A DNA stretch of 64,000 nt from Spartobacteria bacterium. GTDB lineage: Bacteria; Verrucomicrobiota; Verrucomicrobiia; Chthoniobacterales; UBA10450. The translations under genes were made by a program, and so were the position numbers. The stretch lies in contig PLCN01000020.1 in the NCBI GenBank assembly GCA_003134785.1, positions 124,001 to 188,000 of the forward strand. The letters run 5' to 3'. The number at the start of each line of letters is the position of its first letter. The first letter of the stretch is position 1. The notes under the pieces are model-generated. The model ran no database searches. It had not been told where the DNA came from and saw only the letters and a program-made list of their open reading frames with translations. Of the stretch, positions 18,110 through 27,111 are shown in pieces.

Positions 18110-18168
18110 AGCCGGAACAAACGATCGAGCTCGAGGGCGGCGCTCGCGTGGCCTAACGAATTGTCGCC

Positions 18169-19875
18169 ATGGTTGCCGGCGCTCGCACTTTCACGCTCGA
18201 AGATACGCTGATCGAGCCGCAGGTGCTCGATCCGCCGCCGACTCGTCACGCTCTTTTCATTTTTCTCCTCGCGCTCGCGGCCGTTCTGCATCTCGCCACC
18301 GCCGGCTGGGGCGATCTCTATGACGGCGTGGAAGGACAAACCGCCGGCGGCGCTCGTGAAATGCTGGCCACGCAGCAATGGCTCGCGCCGACTAATGACG
18401 GCGTCGCGCTCTTGCAAACTCCGCCGCTGGTCTACTGGCTGATCATCCTGTCCTACAAAATTTTCGGCGTGACGGCGATGGCCGCGCGCCTGCCGATCGC
18501 GCTCGCCATGATCGCATCGGTCGCTCTGACCTTCCTGATCGGGGAACGACTCGCAGGTTATTGGCGGGGCTTTGCGGCGGGCTTGATCGATCTTTGTTCC
18601 GCCGGTGCCTTTCTGCTCGGCCGGGCTGTCACCCCGGAGCCGATTTTCAGCGCCTTCATCGCCGGCGCGATTTTTTGTGCGGTTTGCGGTTATCAACGGC
18701 GCCAGTTCCGGCGCGCTTGGTTCGCCGGGTTTTGGCTCTGCGCCGGTTTCGCATGCCTGAGTAAAGGCCCGGAAGCTCTTTTCTATCTTGCCGGCGTTTG
18801 TGTGCTCCTGGCGATTTTTTTTCGGGAAGCTCGCCTGCGTTTTCGCTTCCTCTTGCGATGGAGTTATCTGCTTCTCTTCCTCGCGATCGTCGCCCCCTGG
18901 TTCATCTGGGCCCAACGACATTTCCCGGGATTTTTTCCTAGAATGTTTGGCTGGCCCCGCGATCCCGGCTTGCCGCGATGGCGATTCCTTGTCCTGCACT
19001 TCGCCTGGTGGTTTCCGGCCTCCATTCTGGTGCTGCCCGGAATGCTTTTCGCGACGCGCAAAATCATCCGGCCACACGAGATCACTTTCGCCGACGCGCT
19101 TCCGCTTTGCTGGATGGTAGTTGGATTCCTACCGCTCCTTTTGTTAGGCCACCAAACCGCGTTTTCTTCGATGAGCATGTGGAGCGCTTTTGCTCTCTGG
19201 GCGGCCGTGGTTTGGGAGCGCACCCCAAGCACGCTGCGAGGCGCCGGGCTTGGCTTGCTTATTCTTGCGGGATCCGCCATTGCCACCGTCGCTTTTTTCG
19301 CGCCGGAGATTCTGGCCGGCTTCGCGCCCGCGAGCATCGCGGTCGCGAATTGGCCCGCGTTCTCTCACATGCTCGAAATCGCCGGAGTGGCGCTGGGCAT
19401 TTCCGCCGTCGCCGCGCTCTATTTCGCCGTCAGGCAACGCTCGGAAATCGCGTTGGTCCTGATCCTGGTCTCGATGGTCCCGATCGGTCTGGGCCTCGCC
19501 GACGGCCGATCGCGGATGGCTCCTTCTTTCTCTCTCGCCGGCGCCGCGCGCTTTCTAAATCCGCGTCTCGGCGAACGTGGTCAGGTCATTTTCGAAGGAG
19601 CGCCGCCTCGCGGTAGCACCCTCACCTTCTACTTGAATCGAAAGTTTTTTCTCGTGAACCAGAGGCCCGATTTCTCCGACCAAAGCGCGGCCGCGCAGGA
19701 AAAATATCTCGACGAAAACTTCGTGCTCGACGTGTGGAACCGTTCCGATCCCATTTATCTCGTCATCGATGAGAATCGCATTCCTTATTGGCAAAAACTG
19801 GTCACCGCGCGCGTCCACATTTACCATCAGGTGACGACGTGCGGCCACTATGTCGTGCTGAGCAACCAGCTTTGA
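18169..19875 (+). CDS. ArnT-like membrane glycosyltransferase (GT39/PMT superfamily)
   Basis: 568 residues with about ten hydrophobic segments. After the first membrane segment a periplasmic loop holds DLYDGVEGQTAGGAREML and LLQTPPLVYWLII, the spacing and acidic residue expected in the catalytic loop of ArnT/PMT-type enzymes, where the usual text is D...EG..A.....KPPL.YW. Such proteins move a sugar from an undecaprenyl-phosphate carrier to lipid A or protein on the outer face of the inner membrane. The C-terminal soluble part (about 450-568) is periplasmic (PPRGSTLTFYLNRKFFLV). Neighbours (acyltransferase-heptosyltransferase fusion) support an LPS role, but the sugar and acceptor are unknown. 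Confidence 0.82.
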   Translation: MVAGARTFTLEDTLIEPQVLDPPPTRHALFIFLLALAAVLHLATAGWGDLYDGVEGQTAGGAREMLATQQWLAPTNDGVALLQTPPLVYWLIILSYKIFGVTAMAARLPIALAMIASVALTFLIGERLAGYWRGFAAGLIDLCSAGAFLLGRAVTPEPIFSAFIAGAIFCAVCGYQRRQFRRAWFAGFWLCAGFACLSKGPEALFYLAGVCVLLAIFFREARLRFRFLLRWSYLLLFLAIVAPWFIWAQRHFPGFFPRMFGWPRDPGLPRWRFLVLHFAWWFPASILVLPGMLFATRKIIRPHEITFADALPLCWMVVGFLPLLLLGHQTAFSSMSMWSAFALWAAVVWERTPSTLRGAGLGLLILAGSAIATVAFFAPEILAGFAPASIAVANWPAFSHMLEIAGVALGISAVAALYFAVRQRSEIALVLILVSMVPIGLGLADGRSRMAPSFSLAGAARFLNPRLGERGQVIFEGAPPRGSTLTFYLNRKFFLVNQRPDFSDQSAAAQEKYLDENFVLDVWNRSDPIYLVIDENRIPYWQKLVTARVHIYHQVTTCGHYVVLSNQL

Positions 19876-19884
19876 CGCTCTACA

Positions 19885-20454
19885 TTATTTCCGCAACGGC
19901 GCGCGCACGTCATCGCTTAGCAGACGGCCCCACAAACTGCTGTAGGGATGAACGGTCGTGACCGGCTTATCCCCGCTCACCAGCGGCCGATGTTCGTTGG
20001 CCCATTGGAAAATCGAACCCTCTAGATTCCGGACGTTGGCGAAACCCGCCTCGCGCAACTTTGTCGCCAGCGCGCCGGATCGATAGCCGATAGCGCAATA
20101 GGTCACAATCGGAGTTTCCTTCGATATTCCAACGGTCGCGTCTTCGACGGAAGCATTCGGTTTCACCCGCCGCGCACCTGGCAGATGGCTCACGTTCCAT
20201 TCCTCCTCTGTTCGCACATCGAGTAGAACTGGCGGCTGCCGCTGTTTGTCCGTCAAACAAGCGGCGAGTTGCGCCGTCGTGATCCACTCCACCTTCGGAA
20301 AACGGTGCCGGAGCGACTGTTCCAAGACAAACCATTCGATGCCGCGCATTCCGAAAAACGCAATCGCCGCCACGATCAAACCGGTCATGAGCAATCCGAC
20401 GCGCGCATTCGACGTCCGCGGCCCGCGGTCTGGAATGGGACTGACGATTTCCAT
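19885..20454 (-). CDS. Membrane-anchored rhodanese-domain protein
   Basis: 189 residues. One N-terminal membrane helix (VGLLMTGLIVAAIAFFGM, about 19-36), then a single rhodanese domain: VLLDVRTEEEWNVSHLPGA and the active-site loop YCAIGYRSGALATKL with the catalytic cysteine, then GFANVRNLEGSIFQW. It would carry persulfide sulfur or act as a sulfurtransferase outside or at the membrane; the side is not certain. It is convergent with the ArnT-like gene (9-base gap) and divergent from mtnA, so no operon partner is evident. A regulatory, non-catalytic role cannot be excluded. Confidence 0.87.
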   Translation of the reverse strand: MEIVSPIPDRGPRTSNARVGLLMTGLIVAAIAFFGMRGIEWFVLEQSLRHRFPKVEWITTAQLAACLTDKQRQPPVLLDVRTEEEWNVSHLPGARRVKPNASVEDATVGISKETPIVTYCAIGYRSGALATKLREAGFANVRNLEGSIFQWANEHRPLVSGDKPVTTVHPYSSLWGRLLSDDVRAPLRK

Positions 20455-20518
20455 CTTAGCAACAACGTTAATTTTCCGATCTAGCTTTGCACGAATGTTG
20501 ATCGCATTCTAACTGCTG

Positions 20519-21700
20519 GTGAACGTACGCGGACAACATTACCGGACGATCTGGCCTAACGAGACTGACAGCCGTGTCATCCAGCTGATCGACCAGCGCT
20601 TTCTTCCGCACCGTTTCGTGATCGAAGAGGTGCGCACGGTCGGTGAGATGGCGAGTGCAATCAAAGAAATGCACGTGCGCGGCGCGGGATTGATCGGAGC
20701 GGCAGCGGGATACGGAATGTATCTGGCGACGCTGGGAGCAGCATCTGCCTCTTCGTTCGACGATGAGCTGGCTGACGCGGCCGCACAATTGAAGGCGACG
20801 AGGCCGACCGCGGTGAATCTCGCGTGGGCCATCGAGCGACAATTGAAAAGCATTGGCGCCGCGCAAAGCGTGGAAGAAAAACAGCGCACAGCGTTCAACA
20901 CCGCCCAGCAAATCGCGGACGAAGACGCTGAATACTGCCGGAGAATCGGGGAGCACGGCGTGGAATTGATACGGCGCCTCAGCAAGGAAAAAATCGGCAC
21001 GCCCGTGAATGTGTTGACGCATTGCAACGCGGGCTGGCTGGCTTTCGTCGATCACGGATCCGCTACGTCCCCGATCTACGCCGCGCACGATGAGGGAATT
21101 CCGATCCATGTCTGGGTGGATGAGACCAGACCGAGGAGCCAGGGGTCCAAGCTGACGGCGTGGGAGCTGGGTGAACACGGCGTGCCGCACACTGTCATCG
21201 CCGACAACGCGGGCGGGCATTTGATGCAGCACGGGAAAGTGGACGCTGTGATGGTGGGGACCGATCGGACCACTTACACCGGCGATGTCGCAAACAAGAT
21301 CGGCACCTATCTCAAGGCGCTGGCGGCGAAGGATAACGGGATTCCATTTTACGTCGCTCTCCCCTCCTCTTCTTTCGATTGGAATATTCGTGACGGGTTG
21401 AAGGAAATCCCGATCGAAGAACGCGGTTCGGAAGAAGTGAACTACGCGGACGGATGGCACAACGGTGAACAGGTGGAGGTACGCGTGACTCCGCAGACGA
21501 GTGCCGCCGCGAATTTCGGATTTGATGTCACGCCGCGGCAATTGGTCACGGGATTGATTACCGAACGGGGAATATGTGAGGCCAACGAAGAAAGCATTCT
21601 TCAGCTTTTTCCCGAACATCGCGGCGGCTCGACCCGTAACGCGGCGGACGAAGTCGGCGAGGCCGGGCTTTCAGAGTCTCGCCCTACCAGAAGAGAGTGA
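20519..21700 (+). CDS. mtnA: S-methyl-5-thioribose-1-phosphate isomerase
   Basis: 393 residues, starting at a GTG. It converts 5-methylthioribose-1-phosphate to methylthioribulose-1-phosphate in methionine salvage. Family motifs: MHVRGAGLIGAAAGYG (usually RGAPAIG), LTHCNAGWLA with the catalytic cysteine, WVDETRPRSQGSKLTAWEL, VMVGTDRTTYTGDVANKIG with the catalytic Asp, and PFYVALPSSSFDW. It is longer than most MtnA (~350), and several motif positions differ, so it could be a close paralogue in the eIF2B-like group. The last ~11 codons (after VGEAG) are encoded by palindromic repeat family C, so the tail is probably not functional. Confidence 0.85.
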   Translation: MNVRGQHYRTIWPNETDSRVIQLIDQRFLPHRFVIEEVRTVGEMASAIKEMHVRGAGLIGAAAGYGMYLATLGAASASSFDDELADAAAQLKATRPTAVNLAWAIERQLKSIGAAQSVEEKQRTAFNTAQQIADEDAEYCRRIGEHGVELIRRLSKEKIGTPVNVLTHCNAGWLAFVDHGSATSPIYAAHDEGIPIHVWVDETRPRSQGSKLTAWELGEHGVPHTVIADNAGGHLMQHGKVDAVMVGTDRTTYTGDVANKIGTYLKALAAKDNGIPFYVALPSSSFDWNIRDGLKEIPIEERGSEEVNYADGWHNGEQVEVRVTPQTSAAANFGFDVTPRQLVTGLITERGICEANEESILQLFPEHRGGSTRNAADEVGEAGLSESRPTRRE

Positions 21701-21732
21701 CAGGGGATGGTAGGGCGAGACTCCGTCGAGGC
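21674..21732. repeat. Palindromic repeat, family C (copy 1)
   Basis: GTCTCGCCCTACCA at 21676-21689 is the inverse of TGGTAGGGCGAGAC at 21708-21721, which is followed by TCCGTCGAG. The left arm is inside the mtnA coding end. A longer copy lies at 38807-38878. Confidence 0.8.
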
Positions 21733-21824
21733 GGGGCAGAACTGGTTGTGGATAACCAGTTGAAAAAGCGAAGTCGCATCGTAAGGTGGGCGCTCGATTT
21801 CGGAAACAGAAGCAGGAGCATTTT

Positions 21825-21980
21825 ATGTCGCAACATCGCAGTCTAAAGGGAGCCAGCACGATCACCGCGAAACGGAATGTCCTGAAGCGTTTCGAACGCG
21901 TCGAACTGCTCAAGAAACGCGGGCAATTCAAAGAAGGCACGAAAGTCATTGGCCTTCCCAAGACGAAGCCGGACGCGTGA
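21825..21980 (+). CDS. Small basic protein of the Chlamydiae/Verrucomicrobia type
   Basis: 51 residues from ATG 21825 (MSQHRSLKGASTITAKRNVL), preceded by AGGAG at 21814-21818, a good ribosome-binding site; the in-frame ATG at 21786 lacks one. It is very rich in Lys and Arg. I recognise it as the short basic protein conserved in Verrucomicrobia and Chlamydiae that has been proposed to be ribosome or rRNA associated; that function is not shown by the sequence. A hairpin 25 bases after the stop could be its terminator, followed by the pseudouridine synthase gene, which also acts on rRNA. Confidence 0.85.
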   Translation: MSQHRSLKGASTITAKRNVLKRFERVELLKKRGQFKEGTKVIGLPKTKPDA

Positions 21981-22004
21981 TTGGGGAAAAGCTGAGAGTT
22001 CTTG

Positions 22005-22049
22005 GTTGAGAGTTGAGAGAGTCTCAATACTCATCTTTCAACTCTCAAC
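22005..22049 (+). terminator. Hairpin after the small basic protein gene
   Basis: GTTGAGAGTTGA (22005-22016) pairs with TCAACTCTCAAC (22038-22049). There is no T-run, so it may be an RNA-processing or intergenic repeat hairpin and not a classical terminator. Confidence 0.45.
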
Positions 22050-22061
22050 TTCTTCGAAAGC

Positions 22062-22769
22062 GTGCGCCTAAACCGTTTCCTCGCGGCTGCCGGCGTCGGC
22101 TCGCGGCGCCATTGCGACCAACTGATTGCGGACGGTCGCGTGACAATCAACGGTCACGTCTGCACGGACTTCAGCGCGCAGCCGGCGGCGGGCGATCATG
22201 TTAAAGTGGGGAACAAGCTGGTCCACAGCGAACGCAAGCTCTACGTCATCCTGCACAAACCGGCGGGCTTCGTTTCTACCCGCGCCGATCCAAATGCGCG
22301 GGATACGATTTTCGATCTGCTGCCGCCGAAGTTCCCACGTCTTTTCAATATCGGCCGGCTCGACGCGCAGACGGAGGGGCTTCTTATTCTCACCAACGAC
22401 GGCGACCTCGCGCAACGCTTGACGCATCCGCGCTACAAAGTCGAAAAGGAATATGAAGTGACGCTCGATCGTCCCTGGGAGCCAGCGCTCGCGCCAAAAT
22501 TACTGGCCGGGATGATGCTGGATGGAGAACGCGCGCGAATGGAAAAGGTGCAGTCGATCCGGATGACGCGCGTGAGGGTGGTGTTGCGTCAGGGAATTAA
22601 TCGCCAAATTCGCCGGATGTTTTACGAGTTGGGATACGAGGTGAAAAAGCTGGTTCGTGTTCGCGTCGGCCATTTGCGCCTGGGCGATTTGCCGCGCGGC
22701 CATTGGCGGCCACTCAGCAAAAGCGAGTTGAAATCGCTCCAGCCGGAGTCGCGTCGCGATCGAATGTAG
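22062..22769 (+). CDS. Pseudouridine synthase, RsuA/RluB/E/F family
   Basis: 235 residues from GTG 22062. An S4 RNA-binding domain (MRLNRFLAAAGVGSRR, DGRVTINGHV, about 1-60) precedes the catalytic domain: KPAGFVST, FNIGRLDAQTEGLLILTNDGD with the catalytic Asp, RLTHPRYKVEKEYEV, and GINRQIRRMFYELGYEV. It isomerises a uridine in 16S or 23S rRNA; the short length and S4 domain fit RsuA or RluB, and the exact site cannot be told. The gene follows the small basic protein by 81 bases. Confidence 0.92.
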   Translation: MRLNRFLAAAGVGSRRHCDQLIADGRVTINGHVCTDFSAQPAAGDHVKVGNKLVHSERKLYVILHKPAGFVSTRADPNARDTIFDLLPPKFPRLFNIGRLDAQTEGLLILTNDGDLAQRLTHPRYKVEKEYEVTLDRPWEPALAPKLLAGMMLDGERARMEKVQSIRMTRVRVVLRQGINRQIRRMFYELGYEVKKLVRVRVGHLRLGDLPRGHWRPLSKSELKSLQPESRRDRM

Positions 22770-22784
22770 ACAACGCGCCGCACG

Positions 22785-22925
22785 GTCATCCCGAGGCTGG
22801 CGTAGCGCGCCGAGGGACCTCTCCCATGCAATTTTCGTCACGCGAAAAAGAGAACGCGAAGATTGCAGTTGCGAGGTCGGCGCTCCTCCCATGGTCGCGG
22901 TCCCGTCTGCGCGGCTCGGGATGAC
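22785..22925. repeat. Palindromic repeat, family E (copy 1)
   Basis: Ends GTCATCCCGAG (22785-22795) and CTCGGGATGAC (22915-22925), with inner GAGGGACCTC/GAGGTC. It begins 16 bases after the pseudouridine synthase stop. Other copies: 39597-39764 and 42442-42596. Confidence 0.85.
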
Positions 22926-22968
22926 AACGCTTTATGTTTCCGCCCTTGTTAGTTTGCGCCGTACGATT

Positions 22969-25509
22969 TCACTCCGCTTCCGCGCGCAGAATTTCCAGCG
23001 GTGGCCGGCTCGCCACGCCCCGACTCGCCATCAGTCCGATCGCAACCGTCAGCAAACTGACCGACGCAGCCGTGACCAGCAGCGGCCACGGAGATGGCGC
23101 GTAACTGAGCTTGAAAACGAACCTGGCCAACGCCCAGCTTGAAGCGACCGCTAGAACAATCCCTGTCGCGCTGGCAAAAACGCCGAGCAGAAAATACTCC
23201 GCGCAAAGGATCTTCCAGATTTGCGCGCGCGACGCGCCGAGCGTGCGCAGCAGAATGCTTTCCTGCAATCGCTGATAGCGGCCGCTCCAGATCGTGCTCG
23301 CGAGAACAATGATCCCCGCGCCAACGGTGAAGAGCGATATCACGCGAATCACGAGAGCGACCTTGCTCAGAATCCCATCCACGGTTTGGATCACTGAGGT
23401 CAGATCGATGGCGGAGACATTGGGATACTTCGCGACGACGGCGTTCTGTAGGCGCGCCGAATCAGCCGGCGTCTCCACGCGACTCACGAGGACATTAAAC
23501 GTCGGCGCGTTCTCCAGGACACCTGAGGGAAAAACCACGAAAAAATTCGTCTGGAATCGTTTCCAGTCGACGGTGCGCAGGCTGGCGATCGTCGTTTTGA
23601 TCGGGATTCCCTGCACATCGAAGATCAGCTCGTCGCCGATTTTCGCGTCGAAGTCCTTCGCGATCTCGCCATCGAGCGAAATCGGAACGGTGTCGCCCGG
23701 ATGATAATCAACGCGCCCAATCCAGCGGCCTGCGGTGATTTTCTCCGTGTCCGATAATTGTTCGCGGTAAGTGCACCGGTATTCCCGCTGGAGTTCCCAC
23801 TCCGGAATTTTTCGATGCCGGTCTGCGAGGATATCCACCGTCTTTCGCCCTTTGATTTCCGTGAGCCGCATCGTCACGATGGGCGCTTCTTGAATGACCG
23901 GCATCCCAGCGGCGCACACGATTTCCGCGACTCCCGCCTTCTGATCGGCTTGAATGTCGAAAAGGAAAATGTTCGCCTGATTCTTCGTGGCGACAGACTG
24001 GAACTGCGCCAGCAGCACGTCGCGGCTCAGATAAAGATTCAGCATCAGAAAAGTGCCCAGGCCTAACGACAGCGTTAGCAGGAGCGTGCGATTGTTTGGG
24101 CGGTAGAGATTCGCCAGTCCTTGCCGCAAGACGAAACTCCAACCGTGCGGGAAGAATTTTCGGATCCCCACGATCAATAACTTCGCCACGCCCGCAAAGA
24201 TTCCGACCGCCACTCCCAACGCAGCGGCGAAAACCAATCCACGAGTCAACGTTTCCGTTTGGGAAATGGCGAAGCCGGTGACACCGGCGACGATCAACGC
24301 ATACACGAGCCACAGGATGGGATCGCGTTTGGTCGATCGCGGTTCGACGTCGACGTCCGCCCGAAAAACACGCAAAGGCGAGAGACGCCGAAACCGGAGC
24401 AGCGGAGGCAGCGCAAAGAGGATGCAGATGGCAAAGCCAAGCGAGACGCCGCGCATGATTGGCTCCCAGGCGATCGTGGTCGGAATCGCGAGCGGCAAAA
24501 ATGTTTTCAGAATGCGCGGGAAGAGGCGCTGCATGGCCACACCAAGAACTGCGCCGGTGGTTGCGCCTACGAGACCCATTGCCGCGGTTTGCAGCAGGTA
24601 AACGAGCACGGTTCCGCGCGACGACATTCCGAGACAACGCAAAATCGCGCCGGTCCTGGTTTTTTGTTGCAGATGCGCCTGGATCGCACTGGCTACGCCG
24701 ACCGCGCCGAGCAGAAGCGAGACGAAGCCGACGAGATTCAAAAAGCGATAGAGATTTTCCAGCGCTGTCCCGAGATCCTTCTTCCGCTTGGCCACAGTGT
24801 CGTATTCGAGACCGAGACGCTGGATTTGGGGCGCGAGAATCTCGATCCGTTGCATCACGTCGGTGCCGTCGGGGAACTTCACGTAATCGCGATAGTGCGC
24901 GATGCTGCCGGGTTTCAGGAGATTGGTGGCGGCAAGATCTTGCAGCGGAATGTAAACGCGCGGCGCGAACGACCCCGCGGCTGAGGCTTCGCCCGGCATC
25001 TTCGTCAGCGCGCCGGCGATGGTGAATTCCAAATCGCCGATCTTGATTGGGTCGCCCGCCTGGCCGTGGAATTGAAGAAGGAGGCTTTCCTCGACGAGAG
25101 CGCGGGCGCCCGCGCGAAAGTCACGCGCGGCGGAAGCCGGGACCGTTTCCATCGCGCCATAAAACGGAAAGTCGCCGCCGAGAGCGCGGACATGGACAAG
25201 CCGGGTGGAATTGCTGCGGGGGAAAACGGCCATGCTCGAGAAGCGAACTTCGCGGGCCTGCGGTTCGCCTAACGAGTGCAGAAGCGCTTCGTCTTCCGGG
25301 CGAAAGGGCCGAGTCGATTCGACCACCAAATCGGCGCCGATCAAACTGCGCGCCTGGTCGTCGATCGCCTGCGCCAGGCTGTGACGAAACGATCCAATCC
25401 CGACGAGGGCCGCAATCCCGAGAGTGATCGAGATGGAAAAGAGGAGCAACCGCCGCCGGCTCGACCGGCTGTCCCGCCACGCCATTTTCCAAACGAAAGA
25501 AGAAATCAT
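22969..25509 (-). CDS. ybbP: ABC transporter permease, FtsX/YbbP family
   Basis: 846 residues from ATG 25509 (MISSFVWKMAWRDSR); upstream in-frame codons lie in a palindromic repeat. The first membrane helix (LLLFSISITLGIAALVGIG) is followed by a large extracytoplasmic domain, then blocks of helices around 290-470 and 740-830, with two FtsX domains (GAVGVASAIQAHLQQ; VGAGIIVLASTIWSGRYQ). Such permeases work with a YbbA/LolD-type ATPase and usually move or release lipids or lipoproteins, or transmit force, without importing small solutes. In E. coli ybbA-ybbP is next to divergent tesA, and the same trio is here. It is separated from its ATPase gene by repeat family B. Confidence 0.9.
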   Translation of the reverse strand: MISSFVWKMAWRDSRSSRRRLLLFSISITLGIAALVGIGSFRHSLAQAIDDQARSLIGADLVVESTRPFRPEDEALLHSLGEPQAREVRFSSMAVFPRSNSTRLVHVRALGGDFPFYGAMETVPASAARDFRAGARALVEESLLLQFHGQAGDPIKIGDLEFTIAGALTKMPGEASAAGSFAPRVYIPLQDLAATNLLKPGSIAHYRDYVKFPDGTDVMQRIEILAPQIQRLGLEYDTVAKRKKDLGTALENLYRFLNLVGFVSLLLGAVGVASAIQAHLQQKTRTGAILRCLGMSSRGTVLVYLLQTAAMGLVGATTGAVLGVAMQRLFPRILKTFLPLAIPTTIAWEPIMRGVSLGFAICILFALPPLLRFRRLSPLRVFRADVDVEPRSTKRDPILWLVYALIVAGVTGFAISQTETLTRGLVFAAALGVAVGIFAGVAKLLIVGIRKFFPHGWSFVLRQGLANLYRPNNRTLLLTLSLGLGTFLMLNLYLSRDVLLAQFQSVATKNQANIFLFDIQADQKAGVAEIVCAAGMPVIQEAPIVTMRLTEIKGRKTVDILADRHRKIPEWELQREYRCTYREQLSDTEKITAGRWIGRVDYHPGDTVPISLDGEIAKDFDAKIGDELIFDVQGIPIKTTIASLRTVDWKRFQTNFFVVFPSGVLENAPTFNVLVSRVETPADSARLQNAVVAKYPNVSAIDLTSVIQTVDGILSKVALVIRVISLFTVGAGIIVLASTIWSGRYQRLQESILLRTLGASRAQIWKILCAEYFLLGVFASATGIVLAVASSWALARFVFKLSYAPSPWPLLVTAASVSLLTVAIGLMASRGVASRPPLEILRAEAE

Positions 25510-25539
25510 TGGGTGTGCGAGCGCGGGGCCCGGCTTGAT

Positions 25540-25703
25540 CTGGGGAGCGCACGCGCCCCCGCGTGCTGGCGCTGGCGCCACGCCAGCGCGAACTTCGGAG
25601 ATCGACACAATAAGAACGCGCTCGATGCACATAATGCTTTTCCCGGAAAATCTGTTGCGGCGAGGCGCCGCAACCAGCACGCGAGGGCGCGTGCGCTCCC
25701 CAG
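25540..25703. repeat. MITE-like palindromic element, family B (copy 1)
   Basis: Terminal inverted repeats of 30 bases at 25540-25569 (CTGGGGAGCGCACGCG...) and 25674-25703, with one mismatch. Each is followed inward by its own hairpin (GCGCTGGCG-cca-CGCCAGCGC on the left; TTGCGGCG-agg-CGCCGCAA on the right). It lies between ybbA and ybbP. A relative is at 31013-31268. Confidence 0.88.
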
Positions 25704-25738
25704 AATTACGAAATCGTGACTCATTATTTGAACTCGCA

Positions 25739-26410
25739 TTAGACCGACTCTCCGTTGCGAAGGCGGATGGTGCGCTCGGTCAAACCGGCGACGTCGGGAT
25801 CGTGCGTGACCAGAACCAGCGCGGTCCCCGCGCTGCGGTTCAATTCGAGCATGATCTCGATAACCGCACTGCTTGTTTCCGCGTCGAGATTACCTGTCGG
25901 CTCATCCGCGAAAAGAATCTTGGGACGATTGATGAACGCGCGGGCGAGCGCGACGCGTTGCTGTTCTCCGCCCGAAAGTTGCGCCGGATAATGATCGACG
26001 CGCTCCGCCAATCCGACGCGCTGGAGCAAATCGAGGCCCAGCGAGCGAGCGCTGCGATCTCCTCGCAATTCCATCGGCACCGTGACGTTCTCCAGCGCTG
26101 TCAGCGTCGGAATGAGTTGGAAATTTTGAAAAACGAAACCGACATGCTCGTTGCGGATGCGCGCACGCTCGTCCTCTCCCGCCTCGCCCAAAGTGATTCC
26201 GTTCAGCAGCACGGAACCGGAGGTAGGCCGGTCAAGCCCAGCGCAGAGACCGAGCAGCGTCGTCTTCCCGCTGCCGGACGGGCCGAGGATCGAGCAGGTC
26301 GCGCCCTGCGGGAGCACGAAAGAAATATCCCTGAGCACGGTCAACTTACCGGCGCCGGTCGCGTAGGTTTTGGTGAGGCTTTGAACGTTGAGGATCGGGA
26401 ATGCAGTCAT
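25739..26410 (-). CDS. ybbA: ABC transporter ATP-binding protein, YbbA/LolD type
   Basis: 223 residues from ATG 26410 (MTAFPILNVQSLTKTY), the family's normal size; the open frame upstream lies over the divergent tesA gene and is not coding. It has Walker A LGPSGSGKTTLLG, Q-loop FQNFQLIPTLTALENV, signature LSGGEQQRVALARA, Walker B ILFADEPTGNLD and the H-loop VTHD. It powers the YbbP-type permease encoded downstream, at the cytoplasmic membrane. The gap to ybbP (230 bases) is mostly a palindromic element. It shares its 5' region with divergent tesA. Confidence 0.94.
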   Translation of the reverse strand: MTAFPILNVQSLTKTYATGAGKLTVLRDISFVLPQGATCSILGPSGSGKTTLLGLCAGLDRPTSGSVLLNGITLGEAGEDERARIRNEHVGFVFQNFQLIPTLTALENVTVPMELRGDRSARSLGLDLLQRVGLAERVDHYPAQLSGGEQQRVALARAFINRPKILFADEPTGNLDAETSSAVIEIMLELNRSAGTALVLVTHDPDVAGLTERTIRLRNGESV

Positions 26411-26460
26411 TGACGGTGGGATCGGGTTCGTCTTGCTTACGCGAACATGAATCGCCGCGC

Positions 26461-27111
26461 ATGAGGAAAACGATGCCAGCAATTTGCGGAATTGCGCTCG
26501 CCCTCTGCTTTTTTTCGCGAGCGATTTTCGCGCAAGCCTCGACGCCGGTGCCGGCGAAGGCGCTGGTTTTTCTCGGCGACAGCCTGACCGCCGGATTAGG
26601 CGTGCAACCAAGCGAAGCTTTTCCGGCGTTGATCGCGGAGAAAGTTCGCGCCGCCGGATTGCCCTTCCAAGTCGAGAACGCCGGCTTGAGCGGTGATACG
26701 AGCGCCGGCGCTCTGCGGCGGATGGAGTGGCTGCTTCAGCGACCGATCGATGTGCTCGTGATCGAACTGGGAGGGAACGACGGACTGCGCGGTCTGCCGG
26801 TAAAATCGCTAAAGGCAAACCTGCAATCGATCATCGACAAAGCGAAAGCGAAGAATCCGGCGGTGAAGATCGTGATCGCCGGAATGCAAATTCCGCCGAA
26901 CCTGGGCGCCGATTACGCGGCCGCCTTCGCAGACGTCTATGCCGAACTCGCGCGGGAAAATACCGCGGTCTTGATTCCATTTCTGCTCGAGGGAGTGGGA
27001 GGTCACCGCGATCTCAATCAACCGGACATGATTCATCCCACCGCCGCCGGACATCGAATCGTGGCTGAGCTAGTCTGGCGGACGCTCGAACCGATTCTGC
27101 GCAAAGGATGA
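26461..27111 (+). CDS. tesA: Periplasmic GDSL lipase/arylesterase/thioesterase I
   Basis: 216 residues from ATG 26461, with a signal peptide (MRKTMPAICGIALALCFFSRAIFA). SGNH-hydrolase blocks: FLGDSLTAGLG (nucleophile Ser), NAGLSGDTSAG, IELGGNDGLRG and DMIHPTAAGH (catalytic Asp-His). It hydrolyses acyl esters or thioesters in the periplasm; substrate range is broad in E. coli TesA. The divergent ybbA-ybbP next to it reproduces the E. coli arrangement, which supports the symbol. The stop overlaps the start of the SDR gene (ATGA), so the two are coupled. Confidence 0.93.
   Translation: MRKTMPAICGIALALCFFSRAIFAQASTPVPAKALVFLGDSLTAGLGVQPSEAFPALIAEKVRAAGLPFQVENAGLSGDTSAGALRRMEWLLQRPIDVLVIELGGNDGLRGLPVKSLKANLQSIIDKAKAKNPAVKIVIAGMQIPPNLGADYAAAFADVYAELARENTAVLIPFLLEGVGGHRDLNQPDMIHPTAAGHRIVAELVWRTLEPILRKG

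Noticed and set aside
18106-18156. 16-residue reading frame after the thioesterase with a strong GGAGG
   Set aside because: It overlaps the previous stop and the text (MKPEQTIELEGG) has no known counterpart; too short to support.
26411-26818. 136-residue N-terminal extension of ybbA
   Set aside because: It overlaps divergent tesA and is low-complexity Arg/Ser; the ABC domain starts at 26410.
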